Positions 8,035 through 16,883 of a stretch of DNA of 64,000 bases are shown piece by piece. A program made the translations under genes and the position numbers. The stretch comes from Verrucosispora sioxanthis (GTDB taxonomy: Bacteria; Actinomycetota; Actinomycetes; Mycobacteriales; Micromonosporaceae): the NCBI RefSeq assembly GCF_010560025.1, contig NZ_SAIY01000004.1, positions 186,001 through 250,000 of the forward strand. The letters are read 5' to 3'. How positions within the stretch are numbered: the stretch's first letter is position 1; every line of letters starts with the position of its first letter. The notes below the pieces were generated by a model. It had not been told where the DNA came from. It did no database searches and was given only the letters and a program-made list of their open reading frames with translations.

Positions 8035-8619
8035 ATGGCCGAGCGCGACGACGAGACTCTCCTACACACCCTCAAGAAGGTCGCCGCCGTGCTCAAACAG
8101 TCCGAGATCCCGTTCGCGCTCGGCGGCAGCTTCGCCGTGTACGCGCACGGCGGGCACTCCAGCGAGCACGACGTCGACTTCCTCATCCGCGAGTCCGACG
8201 TCGAACCCGCGCTGGAGGCGCTGGGGCAGGCCGGTTTCACCGCCGAGCGGCCACCGGAGGACTGGCTGGTGAAGGTCTTCGACGGTGGCCGGATGGTGGA
8301 CCTGATCCACCGCCCGATCGAGACGCCGGTGACCGAGGAGACCTTCGCCGACACGGTCGTACGCCCGGTCGACGCCATCCACATGCCGGTGCTGTCGGCC
8401 ACCCAGTTGATGGTGCACAAGTTGCTCAGCTTCTCCCAGCACTACTGCGACTTCGCCCGCGGGCTGCCGCTGGCCCGTTCGCTGCGTGAGCAGATCGACT
8501 GGGAACGGGTACGCAAGGAGACGCAGCACTCGCCGTACGCCGAGTCGTTCCTGGTGCTGCTGGACAGGCTGGACGTCGTGCCCTACTCCGGCACGGCCGA
8601 CGGGAAGGGGAGACCGTGA
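8035..8619 (+). CDS. nucleotidyltransferase-fold protein
   Basis: A 194-residue protein starting at ATG 8035 with GGGAGAGG 4 bases upstream. The N-terminal region carries the pol-beta-type nucleotidyltransferase signature: Gly30-Gly31 in LGGSFAVYAHG, then Asp46 and Asp48 in HDVDFLI. The protein resembles stand-alone nucleotidyltransferases of the AbiEii/DUF6036-like group, whose targets are mostly unknown. No antitoxin-like partner is next to it. It overlaps the following BON-like gene by 4 bases (GTGA), so the two are translationally coupled. Confidence 0.75.
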   Translation: MAERDDETLLHTLKKVAAVLKQSEIPFALGGSFAVYAHGGHSSEHDVDFLIRESDVEPALEALGQAGFTAERPPEDWLVKVFDGGRMVDLIHRPIETPVTEETFADTVVRPVDAIHMPVLSATQLMVHKLLSFSQHYCDFARGLPLARSLREQIDWERVRKETQHSPYAESFLVLLDRLDVVPYSGTADGKGRP

Positions 8620-8891
8620 CCGCGCACCGCGACTCCGGCGCCGGGCCGCCGGACGAGTACGTCGAGGCGGAGATCCACCGGCTGCTCACCGAGGATCCGG
8701 CCGTCGCCGAACAGGGAATCACCGTGGTCCGTACTGAACGCGCTCTCGTGCTGCACGGCGAGGTCGAGAGCGCGCACCGGCGGGAGGAGATCCTGCGCCG
8801 GGTGGCCGATCGCTTCCCGGACGTGCCGATCACCAGTGACATCGGGGTGGTCCGCACGCAGGCGCCCACGGAGATCGAGCAACTGCCCTGA
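8616..8891 (+). CDS. small BON-domain-like protein
   Basis: A 91-residue soluble protein starting at GTG 8616 inside the previous stop codon, with GGGAAGGGGAG upstream. The pattern (E-I-HRLLTEDP..AEQGITVVRTERALVLHGEV, then a helix and VPITSDIGVV) resembles a single BON domain, the alpha-beta fold that binds phospholipid or hydrophobic surfaces. There is no signal peptide. Its tight coupling to the nucleotidyltransferase suggests a shared job that cannot be named from sequence. Confidence 0.65.
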   Translation: MTAHRDSGAGPPDEYVEAEIHRLLTEDPAVAEQGITVVRTERALVLHGEVESAHRREEILRRVADRFPDVPITSDIGVVRTQAPTEIEQLP

Positions 8892-8900
8892 GGAGGTTCG

Positions 8901-9677
8901 ATGGTTATCCGGATCGCCGCCGTGGGCGACGTGCATCTGGACGAGGACGTGGTCGGCCGGTTCCGGCCGGCACTTGAGCAACTACCGGGCAACGTCGACG
9001 CGCTGCTGCTCGCCGGCGACCTGACCCGGCACGGCACCGAGGCCGAGGCCCGCTGCGTGGCCCGGGAATTCGGCGGCCTGGGCGTGCCGGTGATCGCCGT
9101 GCTGGGCAACCACGATCATCAGTGCGACCAGGTGCCCCAGGTGATCGGGGCGTTGGAGGAGGCGGGCATCACCGTCCTGGAGGGCGACGGGGTGGTGCTG
9201 GACTGCCCGGGTGGCCGCCTCGGCGTCGCCGGGGTGAAGGGCTTCGGTGGCGGTTTCGCCGGCCGGTGCGCCAGCGACTTCGGCGAGCCGGAGATGAAGG
9301 CGTTCGTACGCACCACGACCGAGAGCGCCGACCGGCTGAGCGAGGCACTGCGCTCGCTGGACTGCGACGTGCTGGTGGCCCTCACCCACTACGCCCCGGT
9401 GCCGGACACCCTGGCCGGCGAGCCGTTGGAGATCTACCCGTTCCTCGGCTGCTACCAGCTGGGGCAGGCCGTCGACGCCGCGCCGACCGCGCTCGCCCTG
9501 CACGGGCACGCCCATCACGGCACCGAGCGGGGCACCACCCCGGGCGGGGTCCGCGTCCGCAACGTGGCACACCCGGTCATCAAGCAGGCGTACAGCGTCT
9601 TCCACCTGGGCGATCACCTTGATCAAGGCGAGGTTTCCGGAGTCGCCGCCGGGGGTATTCAGCAACCATGGAGCTGA
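8901..9677 (+). CDS. calcineurin-like metallophosphoesterase
   Basis: A 258-residue enzyme with the complete di-metal phosphoesterase signature: GDVH (Asp10, His12), GDLT (Asp40), GNHDH (Asn70, His71), THYAPV, and HGHAHHG near the C-terminus. It starts at ATG 8901 after GAGGAGGTT. Members of this family hydrolyse phosphomonoesters, phosphodiesters or nucleotides; the natural substrate is not predictable here. It lies 9 bases after the BON-like gene, so the three genes from 8035 probably form one operon. The stop overlaps the next small gene by 10 bases. Confidence 0.9.
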   Translation: MVIRIAAVGDVHLDEDVVGRFRPALEQLPGNVDALLLAGDLTRHGTEAEARCVAREFGGLGVPVIAVLGNHDHQCDQVPQVIGALEEAGITVLEGDGVVLDCPGGRLGVAGVKGFGGGFAGRCASDFGEPEMKAFVRTTTESADRLSEALRSLDCDVLVALTHYAPVPDTLAGEPLEIYPFLGCYQLGQAVDAAPTALALHGHAHHGTERGTTPGGVRVRNVAHPVIKQAYSVFHLGDHLDQGEVSGVAAGGIQQPWS

Positions 9678-9811
9678 TTCTCTGGATTCTCGCAGTCGTA
9701 CTGGTGGTCGCCGGCATCCTCGCGCTGTTCCGCCGGCAGATCCTCTGGGGCATCGTCCTCATCGTCGTCGGGCTGCTCGTCGGCCCGGGTGGGGTCAGCA
9801 TCTTCAGTTGA
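9668..9811 (+). CDS. GPGG-motif small membrane protein
   Basis: A 47-residue protein too short for routine calling. ATG 9668 begins MELILWILAVVLVVAGI, the first membrane segment, followed by a short basic loop (FRRQ) and a second membrane segment (ILWGIVLIVVGLLV) that ends in GPGGVSIFS. This matches a family of two-helix actinobacterial membrane proteins recognised by the GPGG motif. Function unknown. It overlaps the end of the phosphoesterase gene by 10 bases and may be read from the same transcript or from a nearby TATTCA -10-like sequence. Confidence 0.8.
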   Translation: MELILWILAVVLVVAGILALFRRQILWGIVLIVVGLLVGPGGVSIFS

Positions 9812-10000
9812 CCTGGCGACGCAGGGCGTCGCTCACCGGACCCGCCGGGGTCGTCGCGACCGGTACTCCGTCCTCCCGACAGGAGTCACCGGACGTGGCG
9901 GCCCCGGCGTGCTTGTCGTCAGTCGGTCGGGGGACCGCGCCCGCCCCGGTCGCCGTCGACCCGCCCCGCGACAGGACGGCCTGGCCCCCCGTCTGCGGCC

Positions 10001-10687
10001 TTACCAGGGCAGCTCCCCGGCCTCGTCCTGGAAGGTACCGGTCGGACCGTCGACGCCGAGGGTCGCCAGTCGCACGACCGTTCTGGCGCTTTCCGCCGCA
10101 GGTCGTCCGCCGCCGACCGCCGCGGTCAGATCGGTGGCGGTGAAGCCCGGCTCGAGTGCGTTGAACCTGATGCCCGGCTGGGATTTGGCGTACTGGACCG
10201 TCAGCATGGTGGCCGCCGTCTTGGACGCCGAATAGAGCGGAACCGACAGATGGAATTCCGGCCGTTCGGGATTGTTCACTGCCCAGAACGAACCCGCACT
10301 GCTCGACACGGTGACCACCGTAGGGTTCGCGGATCTGCGTAGCAGGGGAAGTGCCGCCTCCGTGACGCGCACGATTCCCACCACGTTGGTGTCGAAGACC
10401 CGCAGTGCCGTGGGACCGTCGGTGACGCCGTCGCCGAGGATGCCCGCGTTGTGCACCAGCACGTCGAGCCGACCCTCGGCGGCGTCGATCGCCGCCAACG
10501 CGCTGGTCACCAAGGCGTCGTCGGTCACATCGAGTTGCACGAACCGCGCGCCGAGCGCTGCGGCGGCCTTCTCCCCGCGCCCGACATCACGCGCGCCGAC
10601 GTAAACGGCGTGACCCAATTCCAGTAGGTGCCTGGCGGTCTCGAAGCCAATTCCCTTGTTCGCCCCGGTGATCAGCGTGACGCTCAT
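10001..10687 (-). CDS. short-chain dehydrogenase/reductase, carbonyl-reductase-like
   Basis: A 228-residue SDR starting at ATG 10687 with GGGAGGAAGAGC upstream. It has the cofactor loop TGANKGIG, the NAG motif (HNAGILGD), catalytic Ser in TVSSSAG, and Tyr-x-x-x-Lys in LYSASKTA. The pattern with GANKGIG and an extended VNNPERPEFHLSVPLYSASK segment fits NADP-dependent carbonyl-reductase-like SDRs. Substrate unknown. It is divergent from a MmyB-type regulator gene 139 bases away; that pairing with an SDR is frequent in actinobacteria and suggests that the regulator controls this gene. Confidence 0.9.
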   Translation of the reverse strand: MSVTLITGANKGIGFETARHLLELGHAVYVGARDVGRGEKAAAALGARFVQLDVTDDALVTSALAAIDAAEGRLDVLVHNAGILGDGVTDGPTALRVFDTNVVGIVRVTEAALPLLRRSANPTVVTVSSSAGSFWAVNNPERPEFHLSVPLYSASKTAATMLTVQYAKSQPGIRFNALEPGFTATDLTAAVGGGRPAAESARTVVRLATLGVDGPTGTFQDEAGELPW

Positions 10688-10814
10688 GCTCTTCCTCCCG
10701 AAATACGCGGCCCGTGCGGACCGTTCGAAACGGTATGGGCAGCTACTCGCCACAGCCGGAGCCCCGTCGAACCCGGGGTGTGACAGGACCCCCTCTGCCC
10801 GCCGCGCACAGCCC

Positions 10815-10820
10815 TAGGCT
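10815..10820 (+). promoter_or_regulatory. putative -10 element of a leaderless promoter
   Basis: TAGGCT ends 6 bases before GTG 10827, with no ribosome site between. Confidence 0.4.
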
Positions 10821-10826
10821 GGCCGC

Positions 10827-11675
10827 GTGAACGCGACGAAGAACGCTCTTGGTGCGTACCTGCGGGCGCGACGCGAGCTGGTCACACCTCAGCAGGCCGG
10901 CATCCCCGACGTCGGCGTACGGCGCGTGCCCGGGCTGCGGCGTGAGGAGGTCGCCATGCTGGCGGGCATCAGCGCCGACTACTACCTACGGTTGGAGCGG
11001 GGCCGCGACCGCAACCCGTCCGCGCAGGTGCTCGAATCGATCGCCCGCGTGCTCCGCCTCAACGGCGACCACGTCGCCCATCTGCGGACACTGGTGTCGC
11101 AGACACCCCGGCAACGCCGGGCCAGACGACACCCGGAGACGCCGCCGCCCGGCGCGCTCAAACTCTTGGACTCCCTCGTCCAGCCCGCCTTCATCGAGGG
11201 GCGCTACTTCGACATCCTGGCCTCGAACGCTCATGCCAGGGCGCTCTCCCCCCGCCTCGCCGTAGGCGGCAACCAACTGAGAGACATGTTCCTGGATCCG
11301 GCCGAACAGGCTCTGCACCCGGACTGGGAGAGCATGACGGAGTGCCTGATCGCCAACCTCCGACAGGCCGTGGGCAACGACATCGACGATCCGCGCTTCG
11401 TCGAACTCGCTGGTGAACTCTCCCAGGGCAGTGTCCTGTTCCGCGAACTCTGGGCCCGCCACGAGGTACGCGGGCAGCGTGGGACGACGATCCGGATCAA
11501 CCATCCGCAGGTCGGCGGGCTGACCCTGAACCGAGAACGACTGGGCATCGGTGGGGCCGAGCACCTGATGCTCGTCGTGTACCACGCAGACGCCGGGTCA
11601 GACGACGCGGACAGGTTGGCCCTGATTGCCTCGGCGGGCCTACCCACCGCGCCCCGGGTCGACAGCTTCGGGTAA
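10827..11675 (+). CDS. XRE-family regulator with MmyB-like ligand-binding domain
   Basis: A 282-residue regulator. The N-terminal helix-turn-helix (about 10-75) has VPGLRREEVAMLAGISADYYLRLERGR, the hallmark of the HTH_31/MmyB group. The rest (about 100-275) is the MmyB-like ligand-binding domain, proposed to bind fatty-acid-like ligands through a PAS-like fold. GTG 10827 is chosen because of the leaderless-type -10 before it. It is divergent from the SDR at 10001-10687 and most likely represses that gene or both. Confidence 0.9.
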   Translation: MNATKNALGAYLRARRELVTPQQAGIPDVGVRRVPGLRREEVAMLAGISADYYLRLERGRDRNPSAQVLESIARVLRLNGDHVAHLRTLVSQTPRQRRARRHPETPPPGALKLLDSLVQPAFIEGRYFDILASNAHARALSPRLAVGGNQLRDMFLDPAEQALHPDWESMTECLIANLRQAVGNDIDDPRFVELAGELSQGSVLFRELWARHEVRGQRGTTIRINHPQVGGLTLNRERLGIGGAEHLMLVVYHADAGSDDADRLALIASAGLPTAPRVDSFG

Positions 11676-11788
11676 ATCAACAGCTGAGCCGGCCACCGCG
11701 CTGTCCGGGCCCACCGAAGATGGCCCCTGGGCCCGACGAGGACCCTCCGGAAGGTTTGCCGCCCCGACTCGGCGGAGAACCACCGACC

Positions 11789-12283
11789 ATGCGGACGAGT
11801 ACGGAGCAGACCCGACGAAACGGTGCCGGCAAGTGGTGGGCGCTCGCCGGTTTCGCGGTGGCCGTCCTGGCCGCCGCCGTGATCGGCAACCTGGCCGCCT
11901 CGGGCGCCGCCGACCAGTACGCGAACCTCGACCGGCCCGCGTGGTCGCCGCCGTCCTGGCTCTTCGGCCCGGTCTGGAGCATCCTCTACGCGACGATCGC
12001 GGTAGCCGCCTGGCTGGTCTGGCGCCGGGTGGGCTTCGGTGTGGCCCTCGGCGCGTGGGTGGTCCAACTCGTGCTCAACGCCGCCTGGACGCCGCTTTTC
12101 TTCGCCGGTGACCGGTACGGGTTGGCCTTCGCCGAGATCATCCTGTTGTGGCTGGCGATCGGCGTGACCGTCCTGCTGTTCGCCCGGGCGAGTCGGGTGG
12201 CGGCGGTGCTGTTGCTGCCCTACTGGGCGTGGGTGACCTTCGCCGCGGCCCTCAACTACTCGATCTGGCAGCTCAACACCTGA
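11789..12283 (+). CDS. tspO: TspO/MBR family tryptophan-rich sensory protein
   Basis: A 164-residue membrane protein with five hydrophobic segments and the family's tryptophan-rich motifs: RPAWSPPSWLFGPVWSILY, the AAWLVWR stretch, VLNAAWTPLFF, and a C-terminal ALNYSIWQLN. TspO proteins bind porphyrins and related ligands in the membrane and have been linked to stress responses. ATG 11789 is used (GGCGGAGA upstream), giving a short hydrophilic head before the first helix. It follows the MmyB-type regulator on the same strand, but the 113-base gap leaves cotranscription open. Confidence 0.9.
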   Translation: MRTSTEQTRRNGAGKWWALAGFAVAVLAAAVIGNLAASGAADQYANLDRPAWSPPSWLFGPVWSILYATIAVAAWLVWRRVGFGVALGAWVVQLVLNAAWTPLFFAGDRYGLAFAEIILLWLAIGVTVLLFARASRVAAVLLLPYWAWVTFAAALNYSIWQLNT

Positions 12284-12450
12284 CCGGGGGCGGGCCAGCC
12301 GCCGAACGGCGACCACGGCAGCCACCGCAACGATCTGGCGTTGTTTCGGCGGGCCAACCGTCCGGCGGCGCTGATCATTCTGCCTACCGAAGATCTCTCA
12401 ATCACCGTCGGTGCCGGTCACCGTGGCCCCGGCCCGAAGAGGTCTCACAA

Positions 12451-12486
12451 TTCGTCACAGCCAATGCACGCTTCGTCACTGATTGG
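12451..12486 (+). promoter_or_regulatory. repeat-containing region upstream of the LAL regulator gene
   Basis: TTCGTCAC occurs at 12451-12458 and again at 12472-12479, a 21-base period (two helical turns). CCAAT (12461-12465) and ATTGG (12482-12486) form an inverted pair around the second copy. The region is 45-80 bases before GTG 12531 and could be a regulator-binding site. Confidence 0.25.
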
Positions 12487-12530
12487 TGGCACAATCGTCG
12501 AGCAGTCGCCATCAATGCGGGGGAGCGCTG

Positions 12531-14927
12531 GTGTCAGAGCCCGTCAGACTCTATGACCGTGCGTACGAACGAGACCTAACCCACCAGTTGCTCCGTGACG
12601 TCGCACAAGGTGCCAGCCGGGTACTCCTGATCGAAGGCGCCCCGGGCACCGGCAAGACGACGCTGTTGAAAATTTCCCGGCAGTTCGCGGTCGAGTTGGG
12701 CATAGTCGTCGCGTCCATCGACACTTTCTCGAGCATCGAGCTGGGCACCGGCGGGCGTCCGCTCGGTCAGCAGCCCCCGGAACAGCCGATACTGATCATT
12801 ATTGACGATGCCCACTCGGTCGACCCGACGCTCGTCCGCACTCTCAATCTGCATCTACGGCGGCTGGCCGAACGTCCCATGGCCCTATTCATGTCCCGTA
12901 CTCCGGGCCTGGGTCCACCCGAGTTGGACCGCGCACTCGCCGCGTACGACGAGTTGATCGACCGGGTCAGCTTGGACGTGCTCTCCGAGGACGCCGTGCA
13001 CGAACTCGTCGGCGATCTGCTGGGCGGGCCGCCGCCACCGGCGGTGCTGGGCCTGGCGGCCAACGCCGGTGGCAATCCGAGGCTGGTCATCGACCTGGTC
13101 GAAGGGTTGCGCGAGGAGGGCCGGCTCGACTCCGACGACGCGCATCGGGTGCCGGCCCGGGTGCGGCGCTCGGTCAACCGGGTCCTGGCCGGGCTTTCGG
13201 TGCAGGCCCAGCAGGTGACCCGGGTGGGTGCCGTGGTCGGGCACTCGCTCCTACTCGAACACGTCGCCCGCGCCCTGGACACCAGCACCGCTTCCCTGCT
13301 GGTGCCGCTCGCCGAGGTCATGGGTGCGGGCCTGATGCGGTACGAGGACGAGCACGTCACCTTCCACAACCGGATCATTCGGATGGCGGTGCTGGACGCC
13401 ATCCCGCTGCCGGTCCGCCGGGCACTGAGCCACGAGATCGCGCAACTCGTGAACACCCCGGAGTCGGCGGCCACCGAACCCGCTCTCCAGGACCTCCGCC
13501 CGGCGGGGACGGTGGACGCGGTGCGCAGCCTCGTCGCCGCGGGATACGTACGGGAGGCCATCGACCTCGCCCGGCGGGTACTCGACAGTCCGATGGAGCC
13601 TGCGCTGGCCGCCGAGATCCGATCCGTGCAGGCCGAGCTGCTGGTTGTCAGCGGGCAGGCTCAGGCCGGTGTCCGGGAAGCTGAGGCCGCCCTTGCCACC
13701 CCGGGCCTCAGCCACGAATTGGCTGAGGCCGTCGGGGCCACCCGGCTGCTCGGGCTCCTCTGCCTCAACCCCGCACTCGCGCACACCGCGATCGACGACG
13801 AAAGAGGCGAAACCACGACGCGACCCATCGGGCCGCTCGGCGCGATGGCGACGGCAGTCCGCTCGGATATCGCGTGGACTGCCGGAGACATCGCGGCGGG
13901 ACTGCGGCTGGGGCGGGCTGCGGCCCGGTCGTCGGACGAGACCGTGCCCTGGCCGCGCCTAGCGCTGGCGGACAAGCTGGTGGGGATCGGGGAATTCGCC
14001 GAGGCCGAGGCGATCCTGGACGCCACCGAGGCACAGTTGGCACGCCAGCACCTCAGGGCGTACCTCGTCCCGTGCGCGACCATCCGCGCGATGGCCCGGT
14101 TCCGGTCCGGTCACCTGGACGAGGCCGAGCAGCACGCCAGACACGCGGTGACCATCGGCGATCGATTCAACACCCTGTTGCTCGTGCCGCTGGCATATAC
14201 CGTGCTCGCCCGGCTTGCGCTGCTCTCCGGCAACTTGCGGAACGCCGAGAAGTATCTGCGACAGTACCGGCGCAGGTCAGCCTCCGGGCAGGGGTATCCC
14301 CACTCTCCGCAGTTCGATTTCGTCGAACTGCTCGTGGTTGCCGCACGGGACGGGTTGGGCTGCGCCGGCAAGCTGCTCGGCGGCCCGATGGTCGGGCTGG
14401 TCCGGCGGATCCCGCTGATGCTGCAGGAACCGGCCGCGTCCGCGTGGTGTGTCCGCGCGGCCCAGGCCGCCGACGACCCGCAGTTGGCCGCTCTCGCAGT
14501 GGCTGCGGTGGAGTCCCTGGCTGCGGCCAATCCCGACTTTCCGACTGTCGCGACAGCCGCAAGACACGCCAGCAGCGCCCACGAGGGAACGTTGGCGGGC
14601 ATCGCCCACGCGGCGGTGGAACACCGGGATCAGTGGGCTCGCGATCTTGCTCGAACGGATCTTGAGACGCTCGTGTTGCGGCTGGAACGGGGCAGGCCAG
14701 ACGGACCGGCGGGAAATGACCGACCGCCGGTCCGGCTGACCACGCTGACCGCGACCGAGCTGCGGGTCGCCCGACTTGTGGCCGCAGGTTTGACCAACCG
14801 CCAGGCAGCCGTTCAGCTCAACGTGTCGTCGCACACCGTCAACTACCACCTCCGCGGCATCTACCGGAAGCTCGACATCACCTCCCGTCTGGAGCTCGTG
14901 GCACTACGGCCTCAGCTCATGGAATGA
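12531..14927 (+). CDS. large LuxR-family (LAL) transcriptional regulator
   Basis: A 798-residue regulator starting at GTG 12531 with GGGGGAG 5 bases upstream. The N-terminal AAA-type ATPase has Walker A GAPGTGKT (36-43) and Walker B ILIIIDD (87-93). The middle is a long alpha-helical TPR-like region, and the C-terminus (about 735-798) is a LuxR helix-turn-helix (LTATELRVARLVAAGLTNRQ ... SSHTVNYHLRGIYRKL). LALs are typically pathway-specific activators of secondary-metabolite clusters. It is convergent with the PhzD-like gene, overlapping its end by 24 bases, and is the obvious candidate regulator of the 14904-21818 genes. It is about average length for the class. Confidence 0.9.
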   Translation: MSEPVRLYDRAYERDLTHQLLRDVAQGASRVLLIEGAPGTGKTTLLKISRQFAVELGIVVASIDTFSSIELGTGGRPLGQQPPEQPILIIIDDAHSVDPTLVRTLNLHLRRLAERPMALFMSRTPGLGPPELDRALAAYDELIDRVSLDVLSEDAVHELVGDLLGGPPPPAVLGLAANAGGNPRLVIDLVEGLREEGRLDSDDAHRVPARVRRSVNRVLAGLSVQAQQVTRVGAVVGHSLLLEHVARALDTSTASLLVPLAEVMGAGLMRYEDEHVTFHNRIIRMAVLDAIPLPVRRALSHEIAQLVNTPESAATEPALQDLRPAGTVDAVRSLVAAGYVREAIDLARRVLDSPMEPALAAEIRSVQAELLVVSGQAQAGVREAEAALATPGLSHELAEAVGATRLLGLLCLNPALAHTAIDDERGETTTRPIGPLGAMATAVRSDIAWTAGDIAAGLRLGRAAARSSDETVPWPRLALADKLVGIGEFAEAEAILDATEAQLARQHLRAYLVPCATIRAMARFRSGHLDEAEQHARHAVTIGDRFNTLLLVPLAYTVLARLALLSGNLRNAEKYLRQYRRRSASGQGYPHSPQFDFVELLVVAARDGLGCAGKLLGGPMVGLVRRIPLMLQEPAASAWCVRAAQAADDPQLAALAVAAVESLAAANPDFPTVATAARHASSAHEGTLAGIAHAAVEHRDQWARDLARTDLETLVLRLERGRPDGPAGNDRPPVRLTTLTATELRVARLVAAGLTNRQAAVQLNVSSHTVNYHLRGIYRKLDITSRLELVALRPQLME

Positions 14928-15599
14928 GCGGCGACGGCTGTCCAGATCGGAGAGGACTGCCGCGGTGAGCGGGGTTGCCGCGCATCGCTCGGCCGCGAGG
15001 GTGAGCGCCAGCCGGTGGTACGCCACGGTCAGGTCGGCGACGGCGTCGGCCACCAGAAAGGGTTGGATGTCGTGCGAGAAGGCGTCCAGCGCGCTCACCA
15101 GACATCCCATATGGGCGTACACACCGCACACGAGCAGTTGGTCCCGACCCCACGAGCGGAGCAGATCGAGCAGCGGCGTGCGGTGGAAGGCGCTGTATCG
15201 CCACTTGGTCAGTACCGTGTCCGCCACGTCGGGCGCCAGCTCATCCACGATCGCCCGGTGCTCGGGCGCCGCGCTCATTCCCTGTCCCCAGAAATCCGCC
15301 AGCAGCCCCCGATCCTGTTGACTCATGGAGCCTGGCTGCGCGGTGTAGACCACCGGTACGCCCTGCCGCGTGCACTCGTCGCGCAGTTCTCGCACGTTCC
15401 TGAGCAGGTCGACCGTCGGTGCCACCCGCTCCGGAAACGGCGCCAGGAAGTACCGCTGCATGTCGTGGATCAGCAGTACCGTCCGCCGGGAGTCCGGCCG
15501 CCAGGGCACGACCTGCGGCGGAAGCTCGTCGGCGGTGGGCATGGAATAGGCCGCGATCGGCGGGATGGCGGCCCGCCTCGGCTCGGCGATGGTCGTCAT
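14904..15599 (-). CDS. phzD: PhzD-type isochorismatase (ADIC hydrolase)
   Basis: A 231-residue protein closely resembling phenazine-pathway PhzD. Near-identical motifs are HDMQRYF (45-51, Asp46), YTAQPGSM (85-92), LLADFWGQGM, LTKWRYSAF (Lys132) and CGVYAHMGCL followed by DIQPFLVADA. PhzD hydrolyses the vinyl ether of 2-amino-2-deoxyisochorismate (ADIC) to 2,3-dihydro-3-hydroxyanthranilate (DHHA) plus pyruvate, using Asp and Lys at these positions. ATG 15599 has GGAGGTG 5 bases upstream, inside the end of the DAHP synthase gene, so the two are translationally linked. It is convergent with the LAL gene. Specificity for ADIC over isochorismate is inferred from similarity and from the PhzE-like gene nearby. 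Confidence 0.92.
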   Translation of the reverse strand: MTTIAEPRRAAIPPIAAYSMPTADELPPQVVPWRPDSRRTVLLIHDMQRYFLAPFPERVAPTVDLLRNVRELRDECTRQGVPVVYTAQPGSMSQQDRGLLADFWGQGMSAAPEHRAIVDELAPDVADTVLTKWRYSAFHRTPLLDLLRSWGRDQLLVCGVYAHMGCLVSALDAFSHDIQPFLVADAVADLTVAYHRLALTLAAERCAATPLTAAVLSDLDSRRRSFHELRP

Positions 15600-15601
15600 G
15601 G

Positions 15602-16822
15602 TCACCTCCACGCACCTGCCACAGCGAGCGCCTGCTCTGGATTCAACCGGGGATCACACAGTGTGGTGTACCGCTCGACCGGGCTGCTCAGCTCGGTCTC
15701 GTCGGCCACGCACTCGCGTACCTCGAAAGGGGTGGTTTCCAGGTGTAGCCCGCCCGCGACGCCACCGGCCGCCGCGACCGCCGCCTGAAACTCGTCGACC
15801 TCGCGGAGGATGGCGTTGAGCATCCGCGTCTTGCGGCCGTCCGCCGCGCTCACGGTGTTGGCGTGCATCGGGTCGCAGAGCCAGATGACCGGGTGGCCGG
15901 CGGCCCGCACGGCCGCGACCAGTCGGGGCAGTCGAGTTCCGACCGCCTCGGCACCGTGGCGGGAGATGAAGGTCAACCGTCCCGGATCCCGCTGCGGATC
16001 CAGCCGATCGGCCAGGGCGAGCACCTCCGCCGGAGTGGCCGTCTTGCCGATCTTGCAGGCGACCGGATTGGCCAGTGCGGCCAGCAGGTTGACGTGCGCA
16101 CCATTCACGTCACGGGTCCGCTCGCCTATCCAGGGCCAGTGCGTCGAGGTGAGGTAGTACGCTCCGTCGTCGTGCCGGCGTACCTGCGGTGCCTCGTAGG
16201 CCAGCACGAGGGCCTCGTGACTGGTCCACACCCGCGCCTCCGGCACCGGGTGCCACAGCTGACGCGCGGCCCGACGGGCGGCCTCGAAGCAGAGCCGCAT
16301 CCTAGTGGGATCCGGACGGCGGGCCGCCGGGTCGGGGCGCGGGTCGTTGACCAGCGGCCCCCGGTAGGCCGGAAGCGCTTGTCCGTCCACCCACTCCGTC
16401 GCAGCCGAGCGGGGCTTGGCGAACTGCCCAGCGATCCGACCGACCTTCAGCACGGGTAGCGCGGTCCGCATCTGGACCACTCCGGCCAGGGCCTGCAACA
16501 GCCCCACCTTGCGAGCGACGTGCTCCGGCGTGCACTCGGCCGGATCCTCGGCGCAGTCACCGGCCTGCACCACATGCATCCGCCCCTGCGCCACATCGGC
16601 GAGCAGAGCGCGCAGCACCCGTGTCTCATCCGGCTCGACCAGCGGCGGCTGTCGCAGCAGTTCGATCCGGGTCCGGTCGACGAGATCCGGATCCGCCCAG
16701 GGCGGTTGTTGGGCGGCGGGCAGGCGCTGCGCACGGGCCGCCGGGGGGGCAAGCCGTGGCGCGGTATCAGCCCCGAGAGGTGCTGTCGAGACCGATCGAG
16801 GGGCAACCGTCTGTAATGCCAT
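15602..16822 (-). CDS. phzC: class II DAHP synthase (PhzC-type)
   Basis: A 406-residue class II 3-deoxy-D-arabino-heptulosonate-7-phosphate synthase. Motifs include VVQAGDCAED (84-93), KVGRIAGQFAKPRS (126-139), TSHEALVLAYE, HWPWIGERTR, SRHGAEAVG and CDPMHANT. Length and the absence of the extra N-terminal helices of the large housekeeping type fit PhzC. The enzyme condenses phosphoenolpyruvate and erythrose 4-phosphate, the first step of the shikimate route, and a pathway copy raises chorismate supply. ATG 16822 has GGAGGAG 8 bases upstream. Its stop is 2 bases before the phzD start. A promoter with a palindrome beside it lies in the divergent gap to the phzE-like gene. Confidence 0.92.
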   Translation of the reverse strand: MALQTVAPRSVSTAPLGADTAPRLAPPAARAQRLPAAQQPPWADPDLVDRTRIELLRQPPLVEPDETRVLRALLADVAQGRMHVVQAGDCAEDPAECTPEHVARKVGLLQALAGVVQMRTALPVLKVGRIAGQFAKPRSAATEWVDGQALPAYRGPLVNDPRPDPAARRPDPTRMRLCFEAARRAARQLWHPVPEARVWTSHEALVLAYEAPQVRRHDDGAYYLTSTHWPWIGERTRDVNGAHVNLLAALANPVACKIGKTATPAEVLALADRLDPQRDPGRLTFISRHGAEAVGTRLPRLVAAVRAAGHPVIWLCDPMHANTVSAADGRKTRMLNAILREVDEFQAAVAAAGGVAGGLHLETTPFEVRECVADETELSSPVERYTTLCDPRLNPEQALAVAGAWR

Positions 16823-16883
16823 GTCGTTGACTCCTCCATCTGGTGATGCGGACGAGATCCAGCCCTGTCGACAGGCAGAAAGA

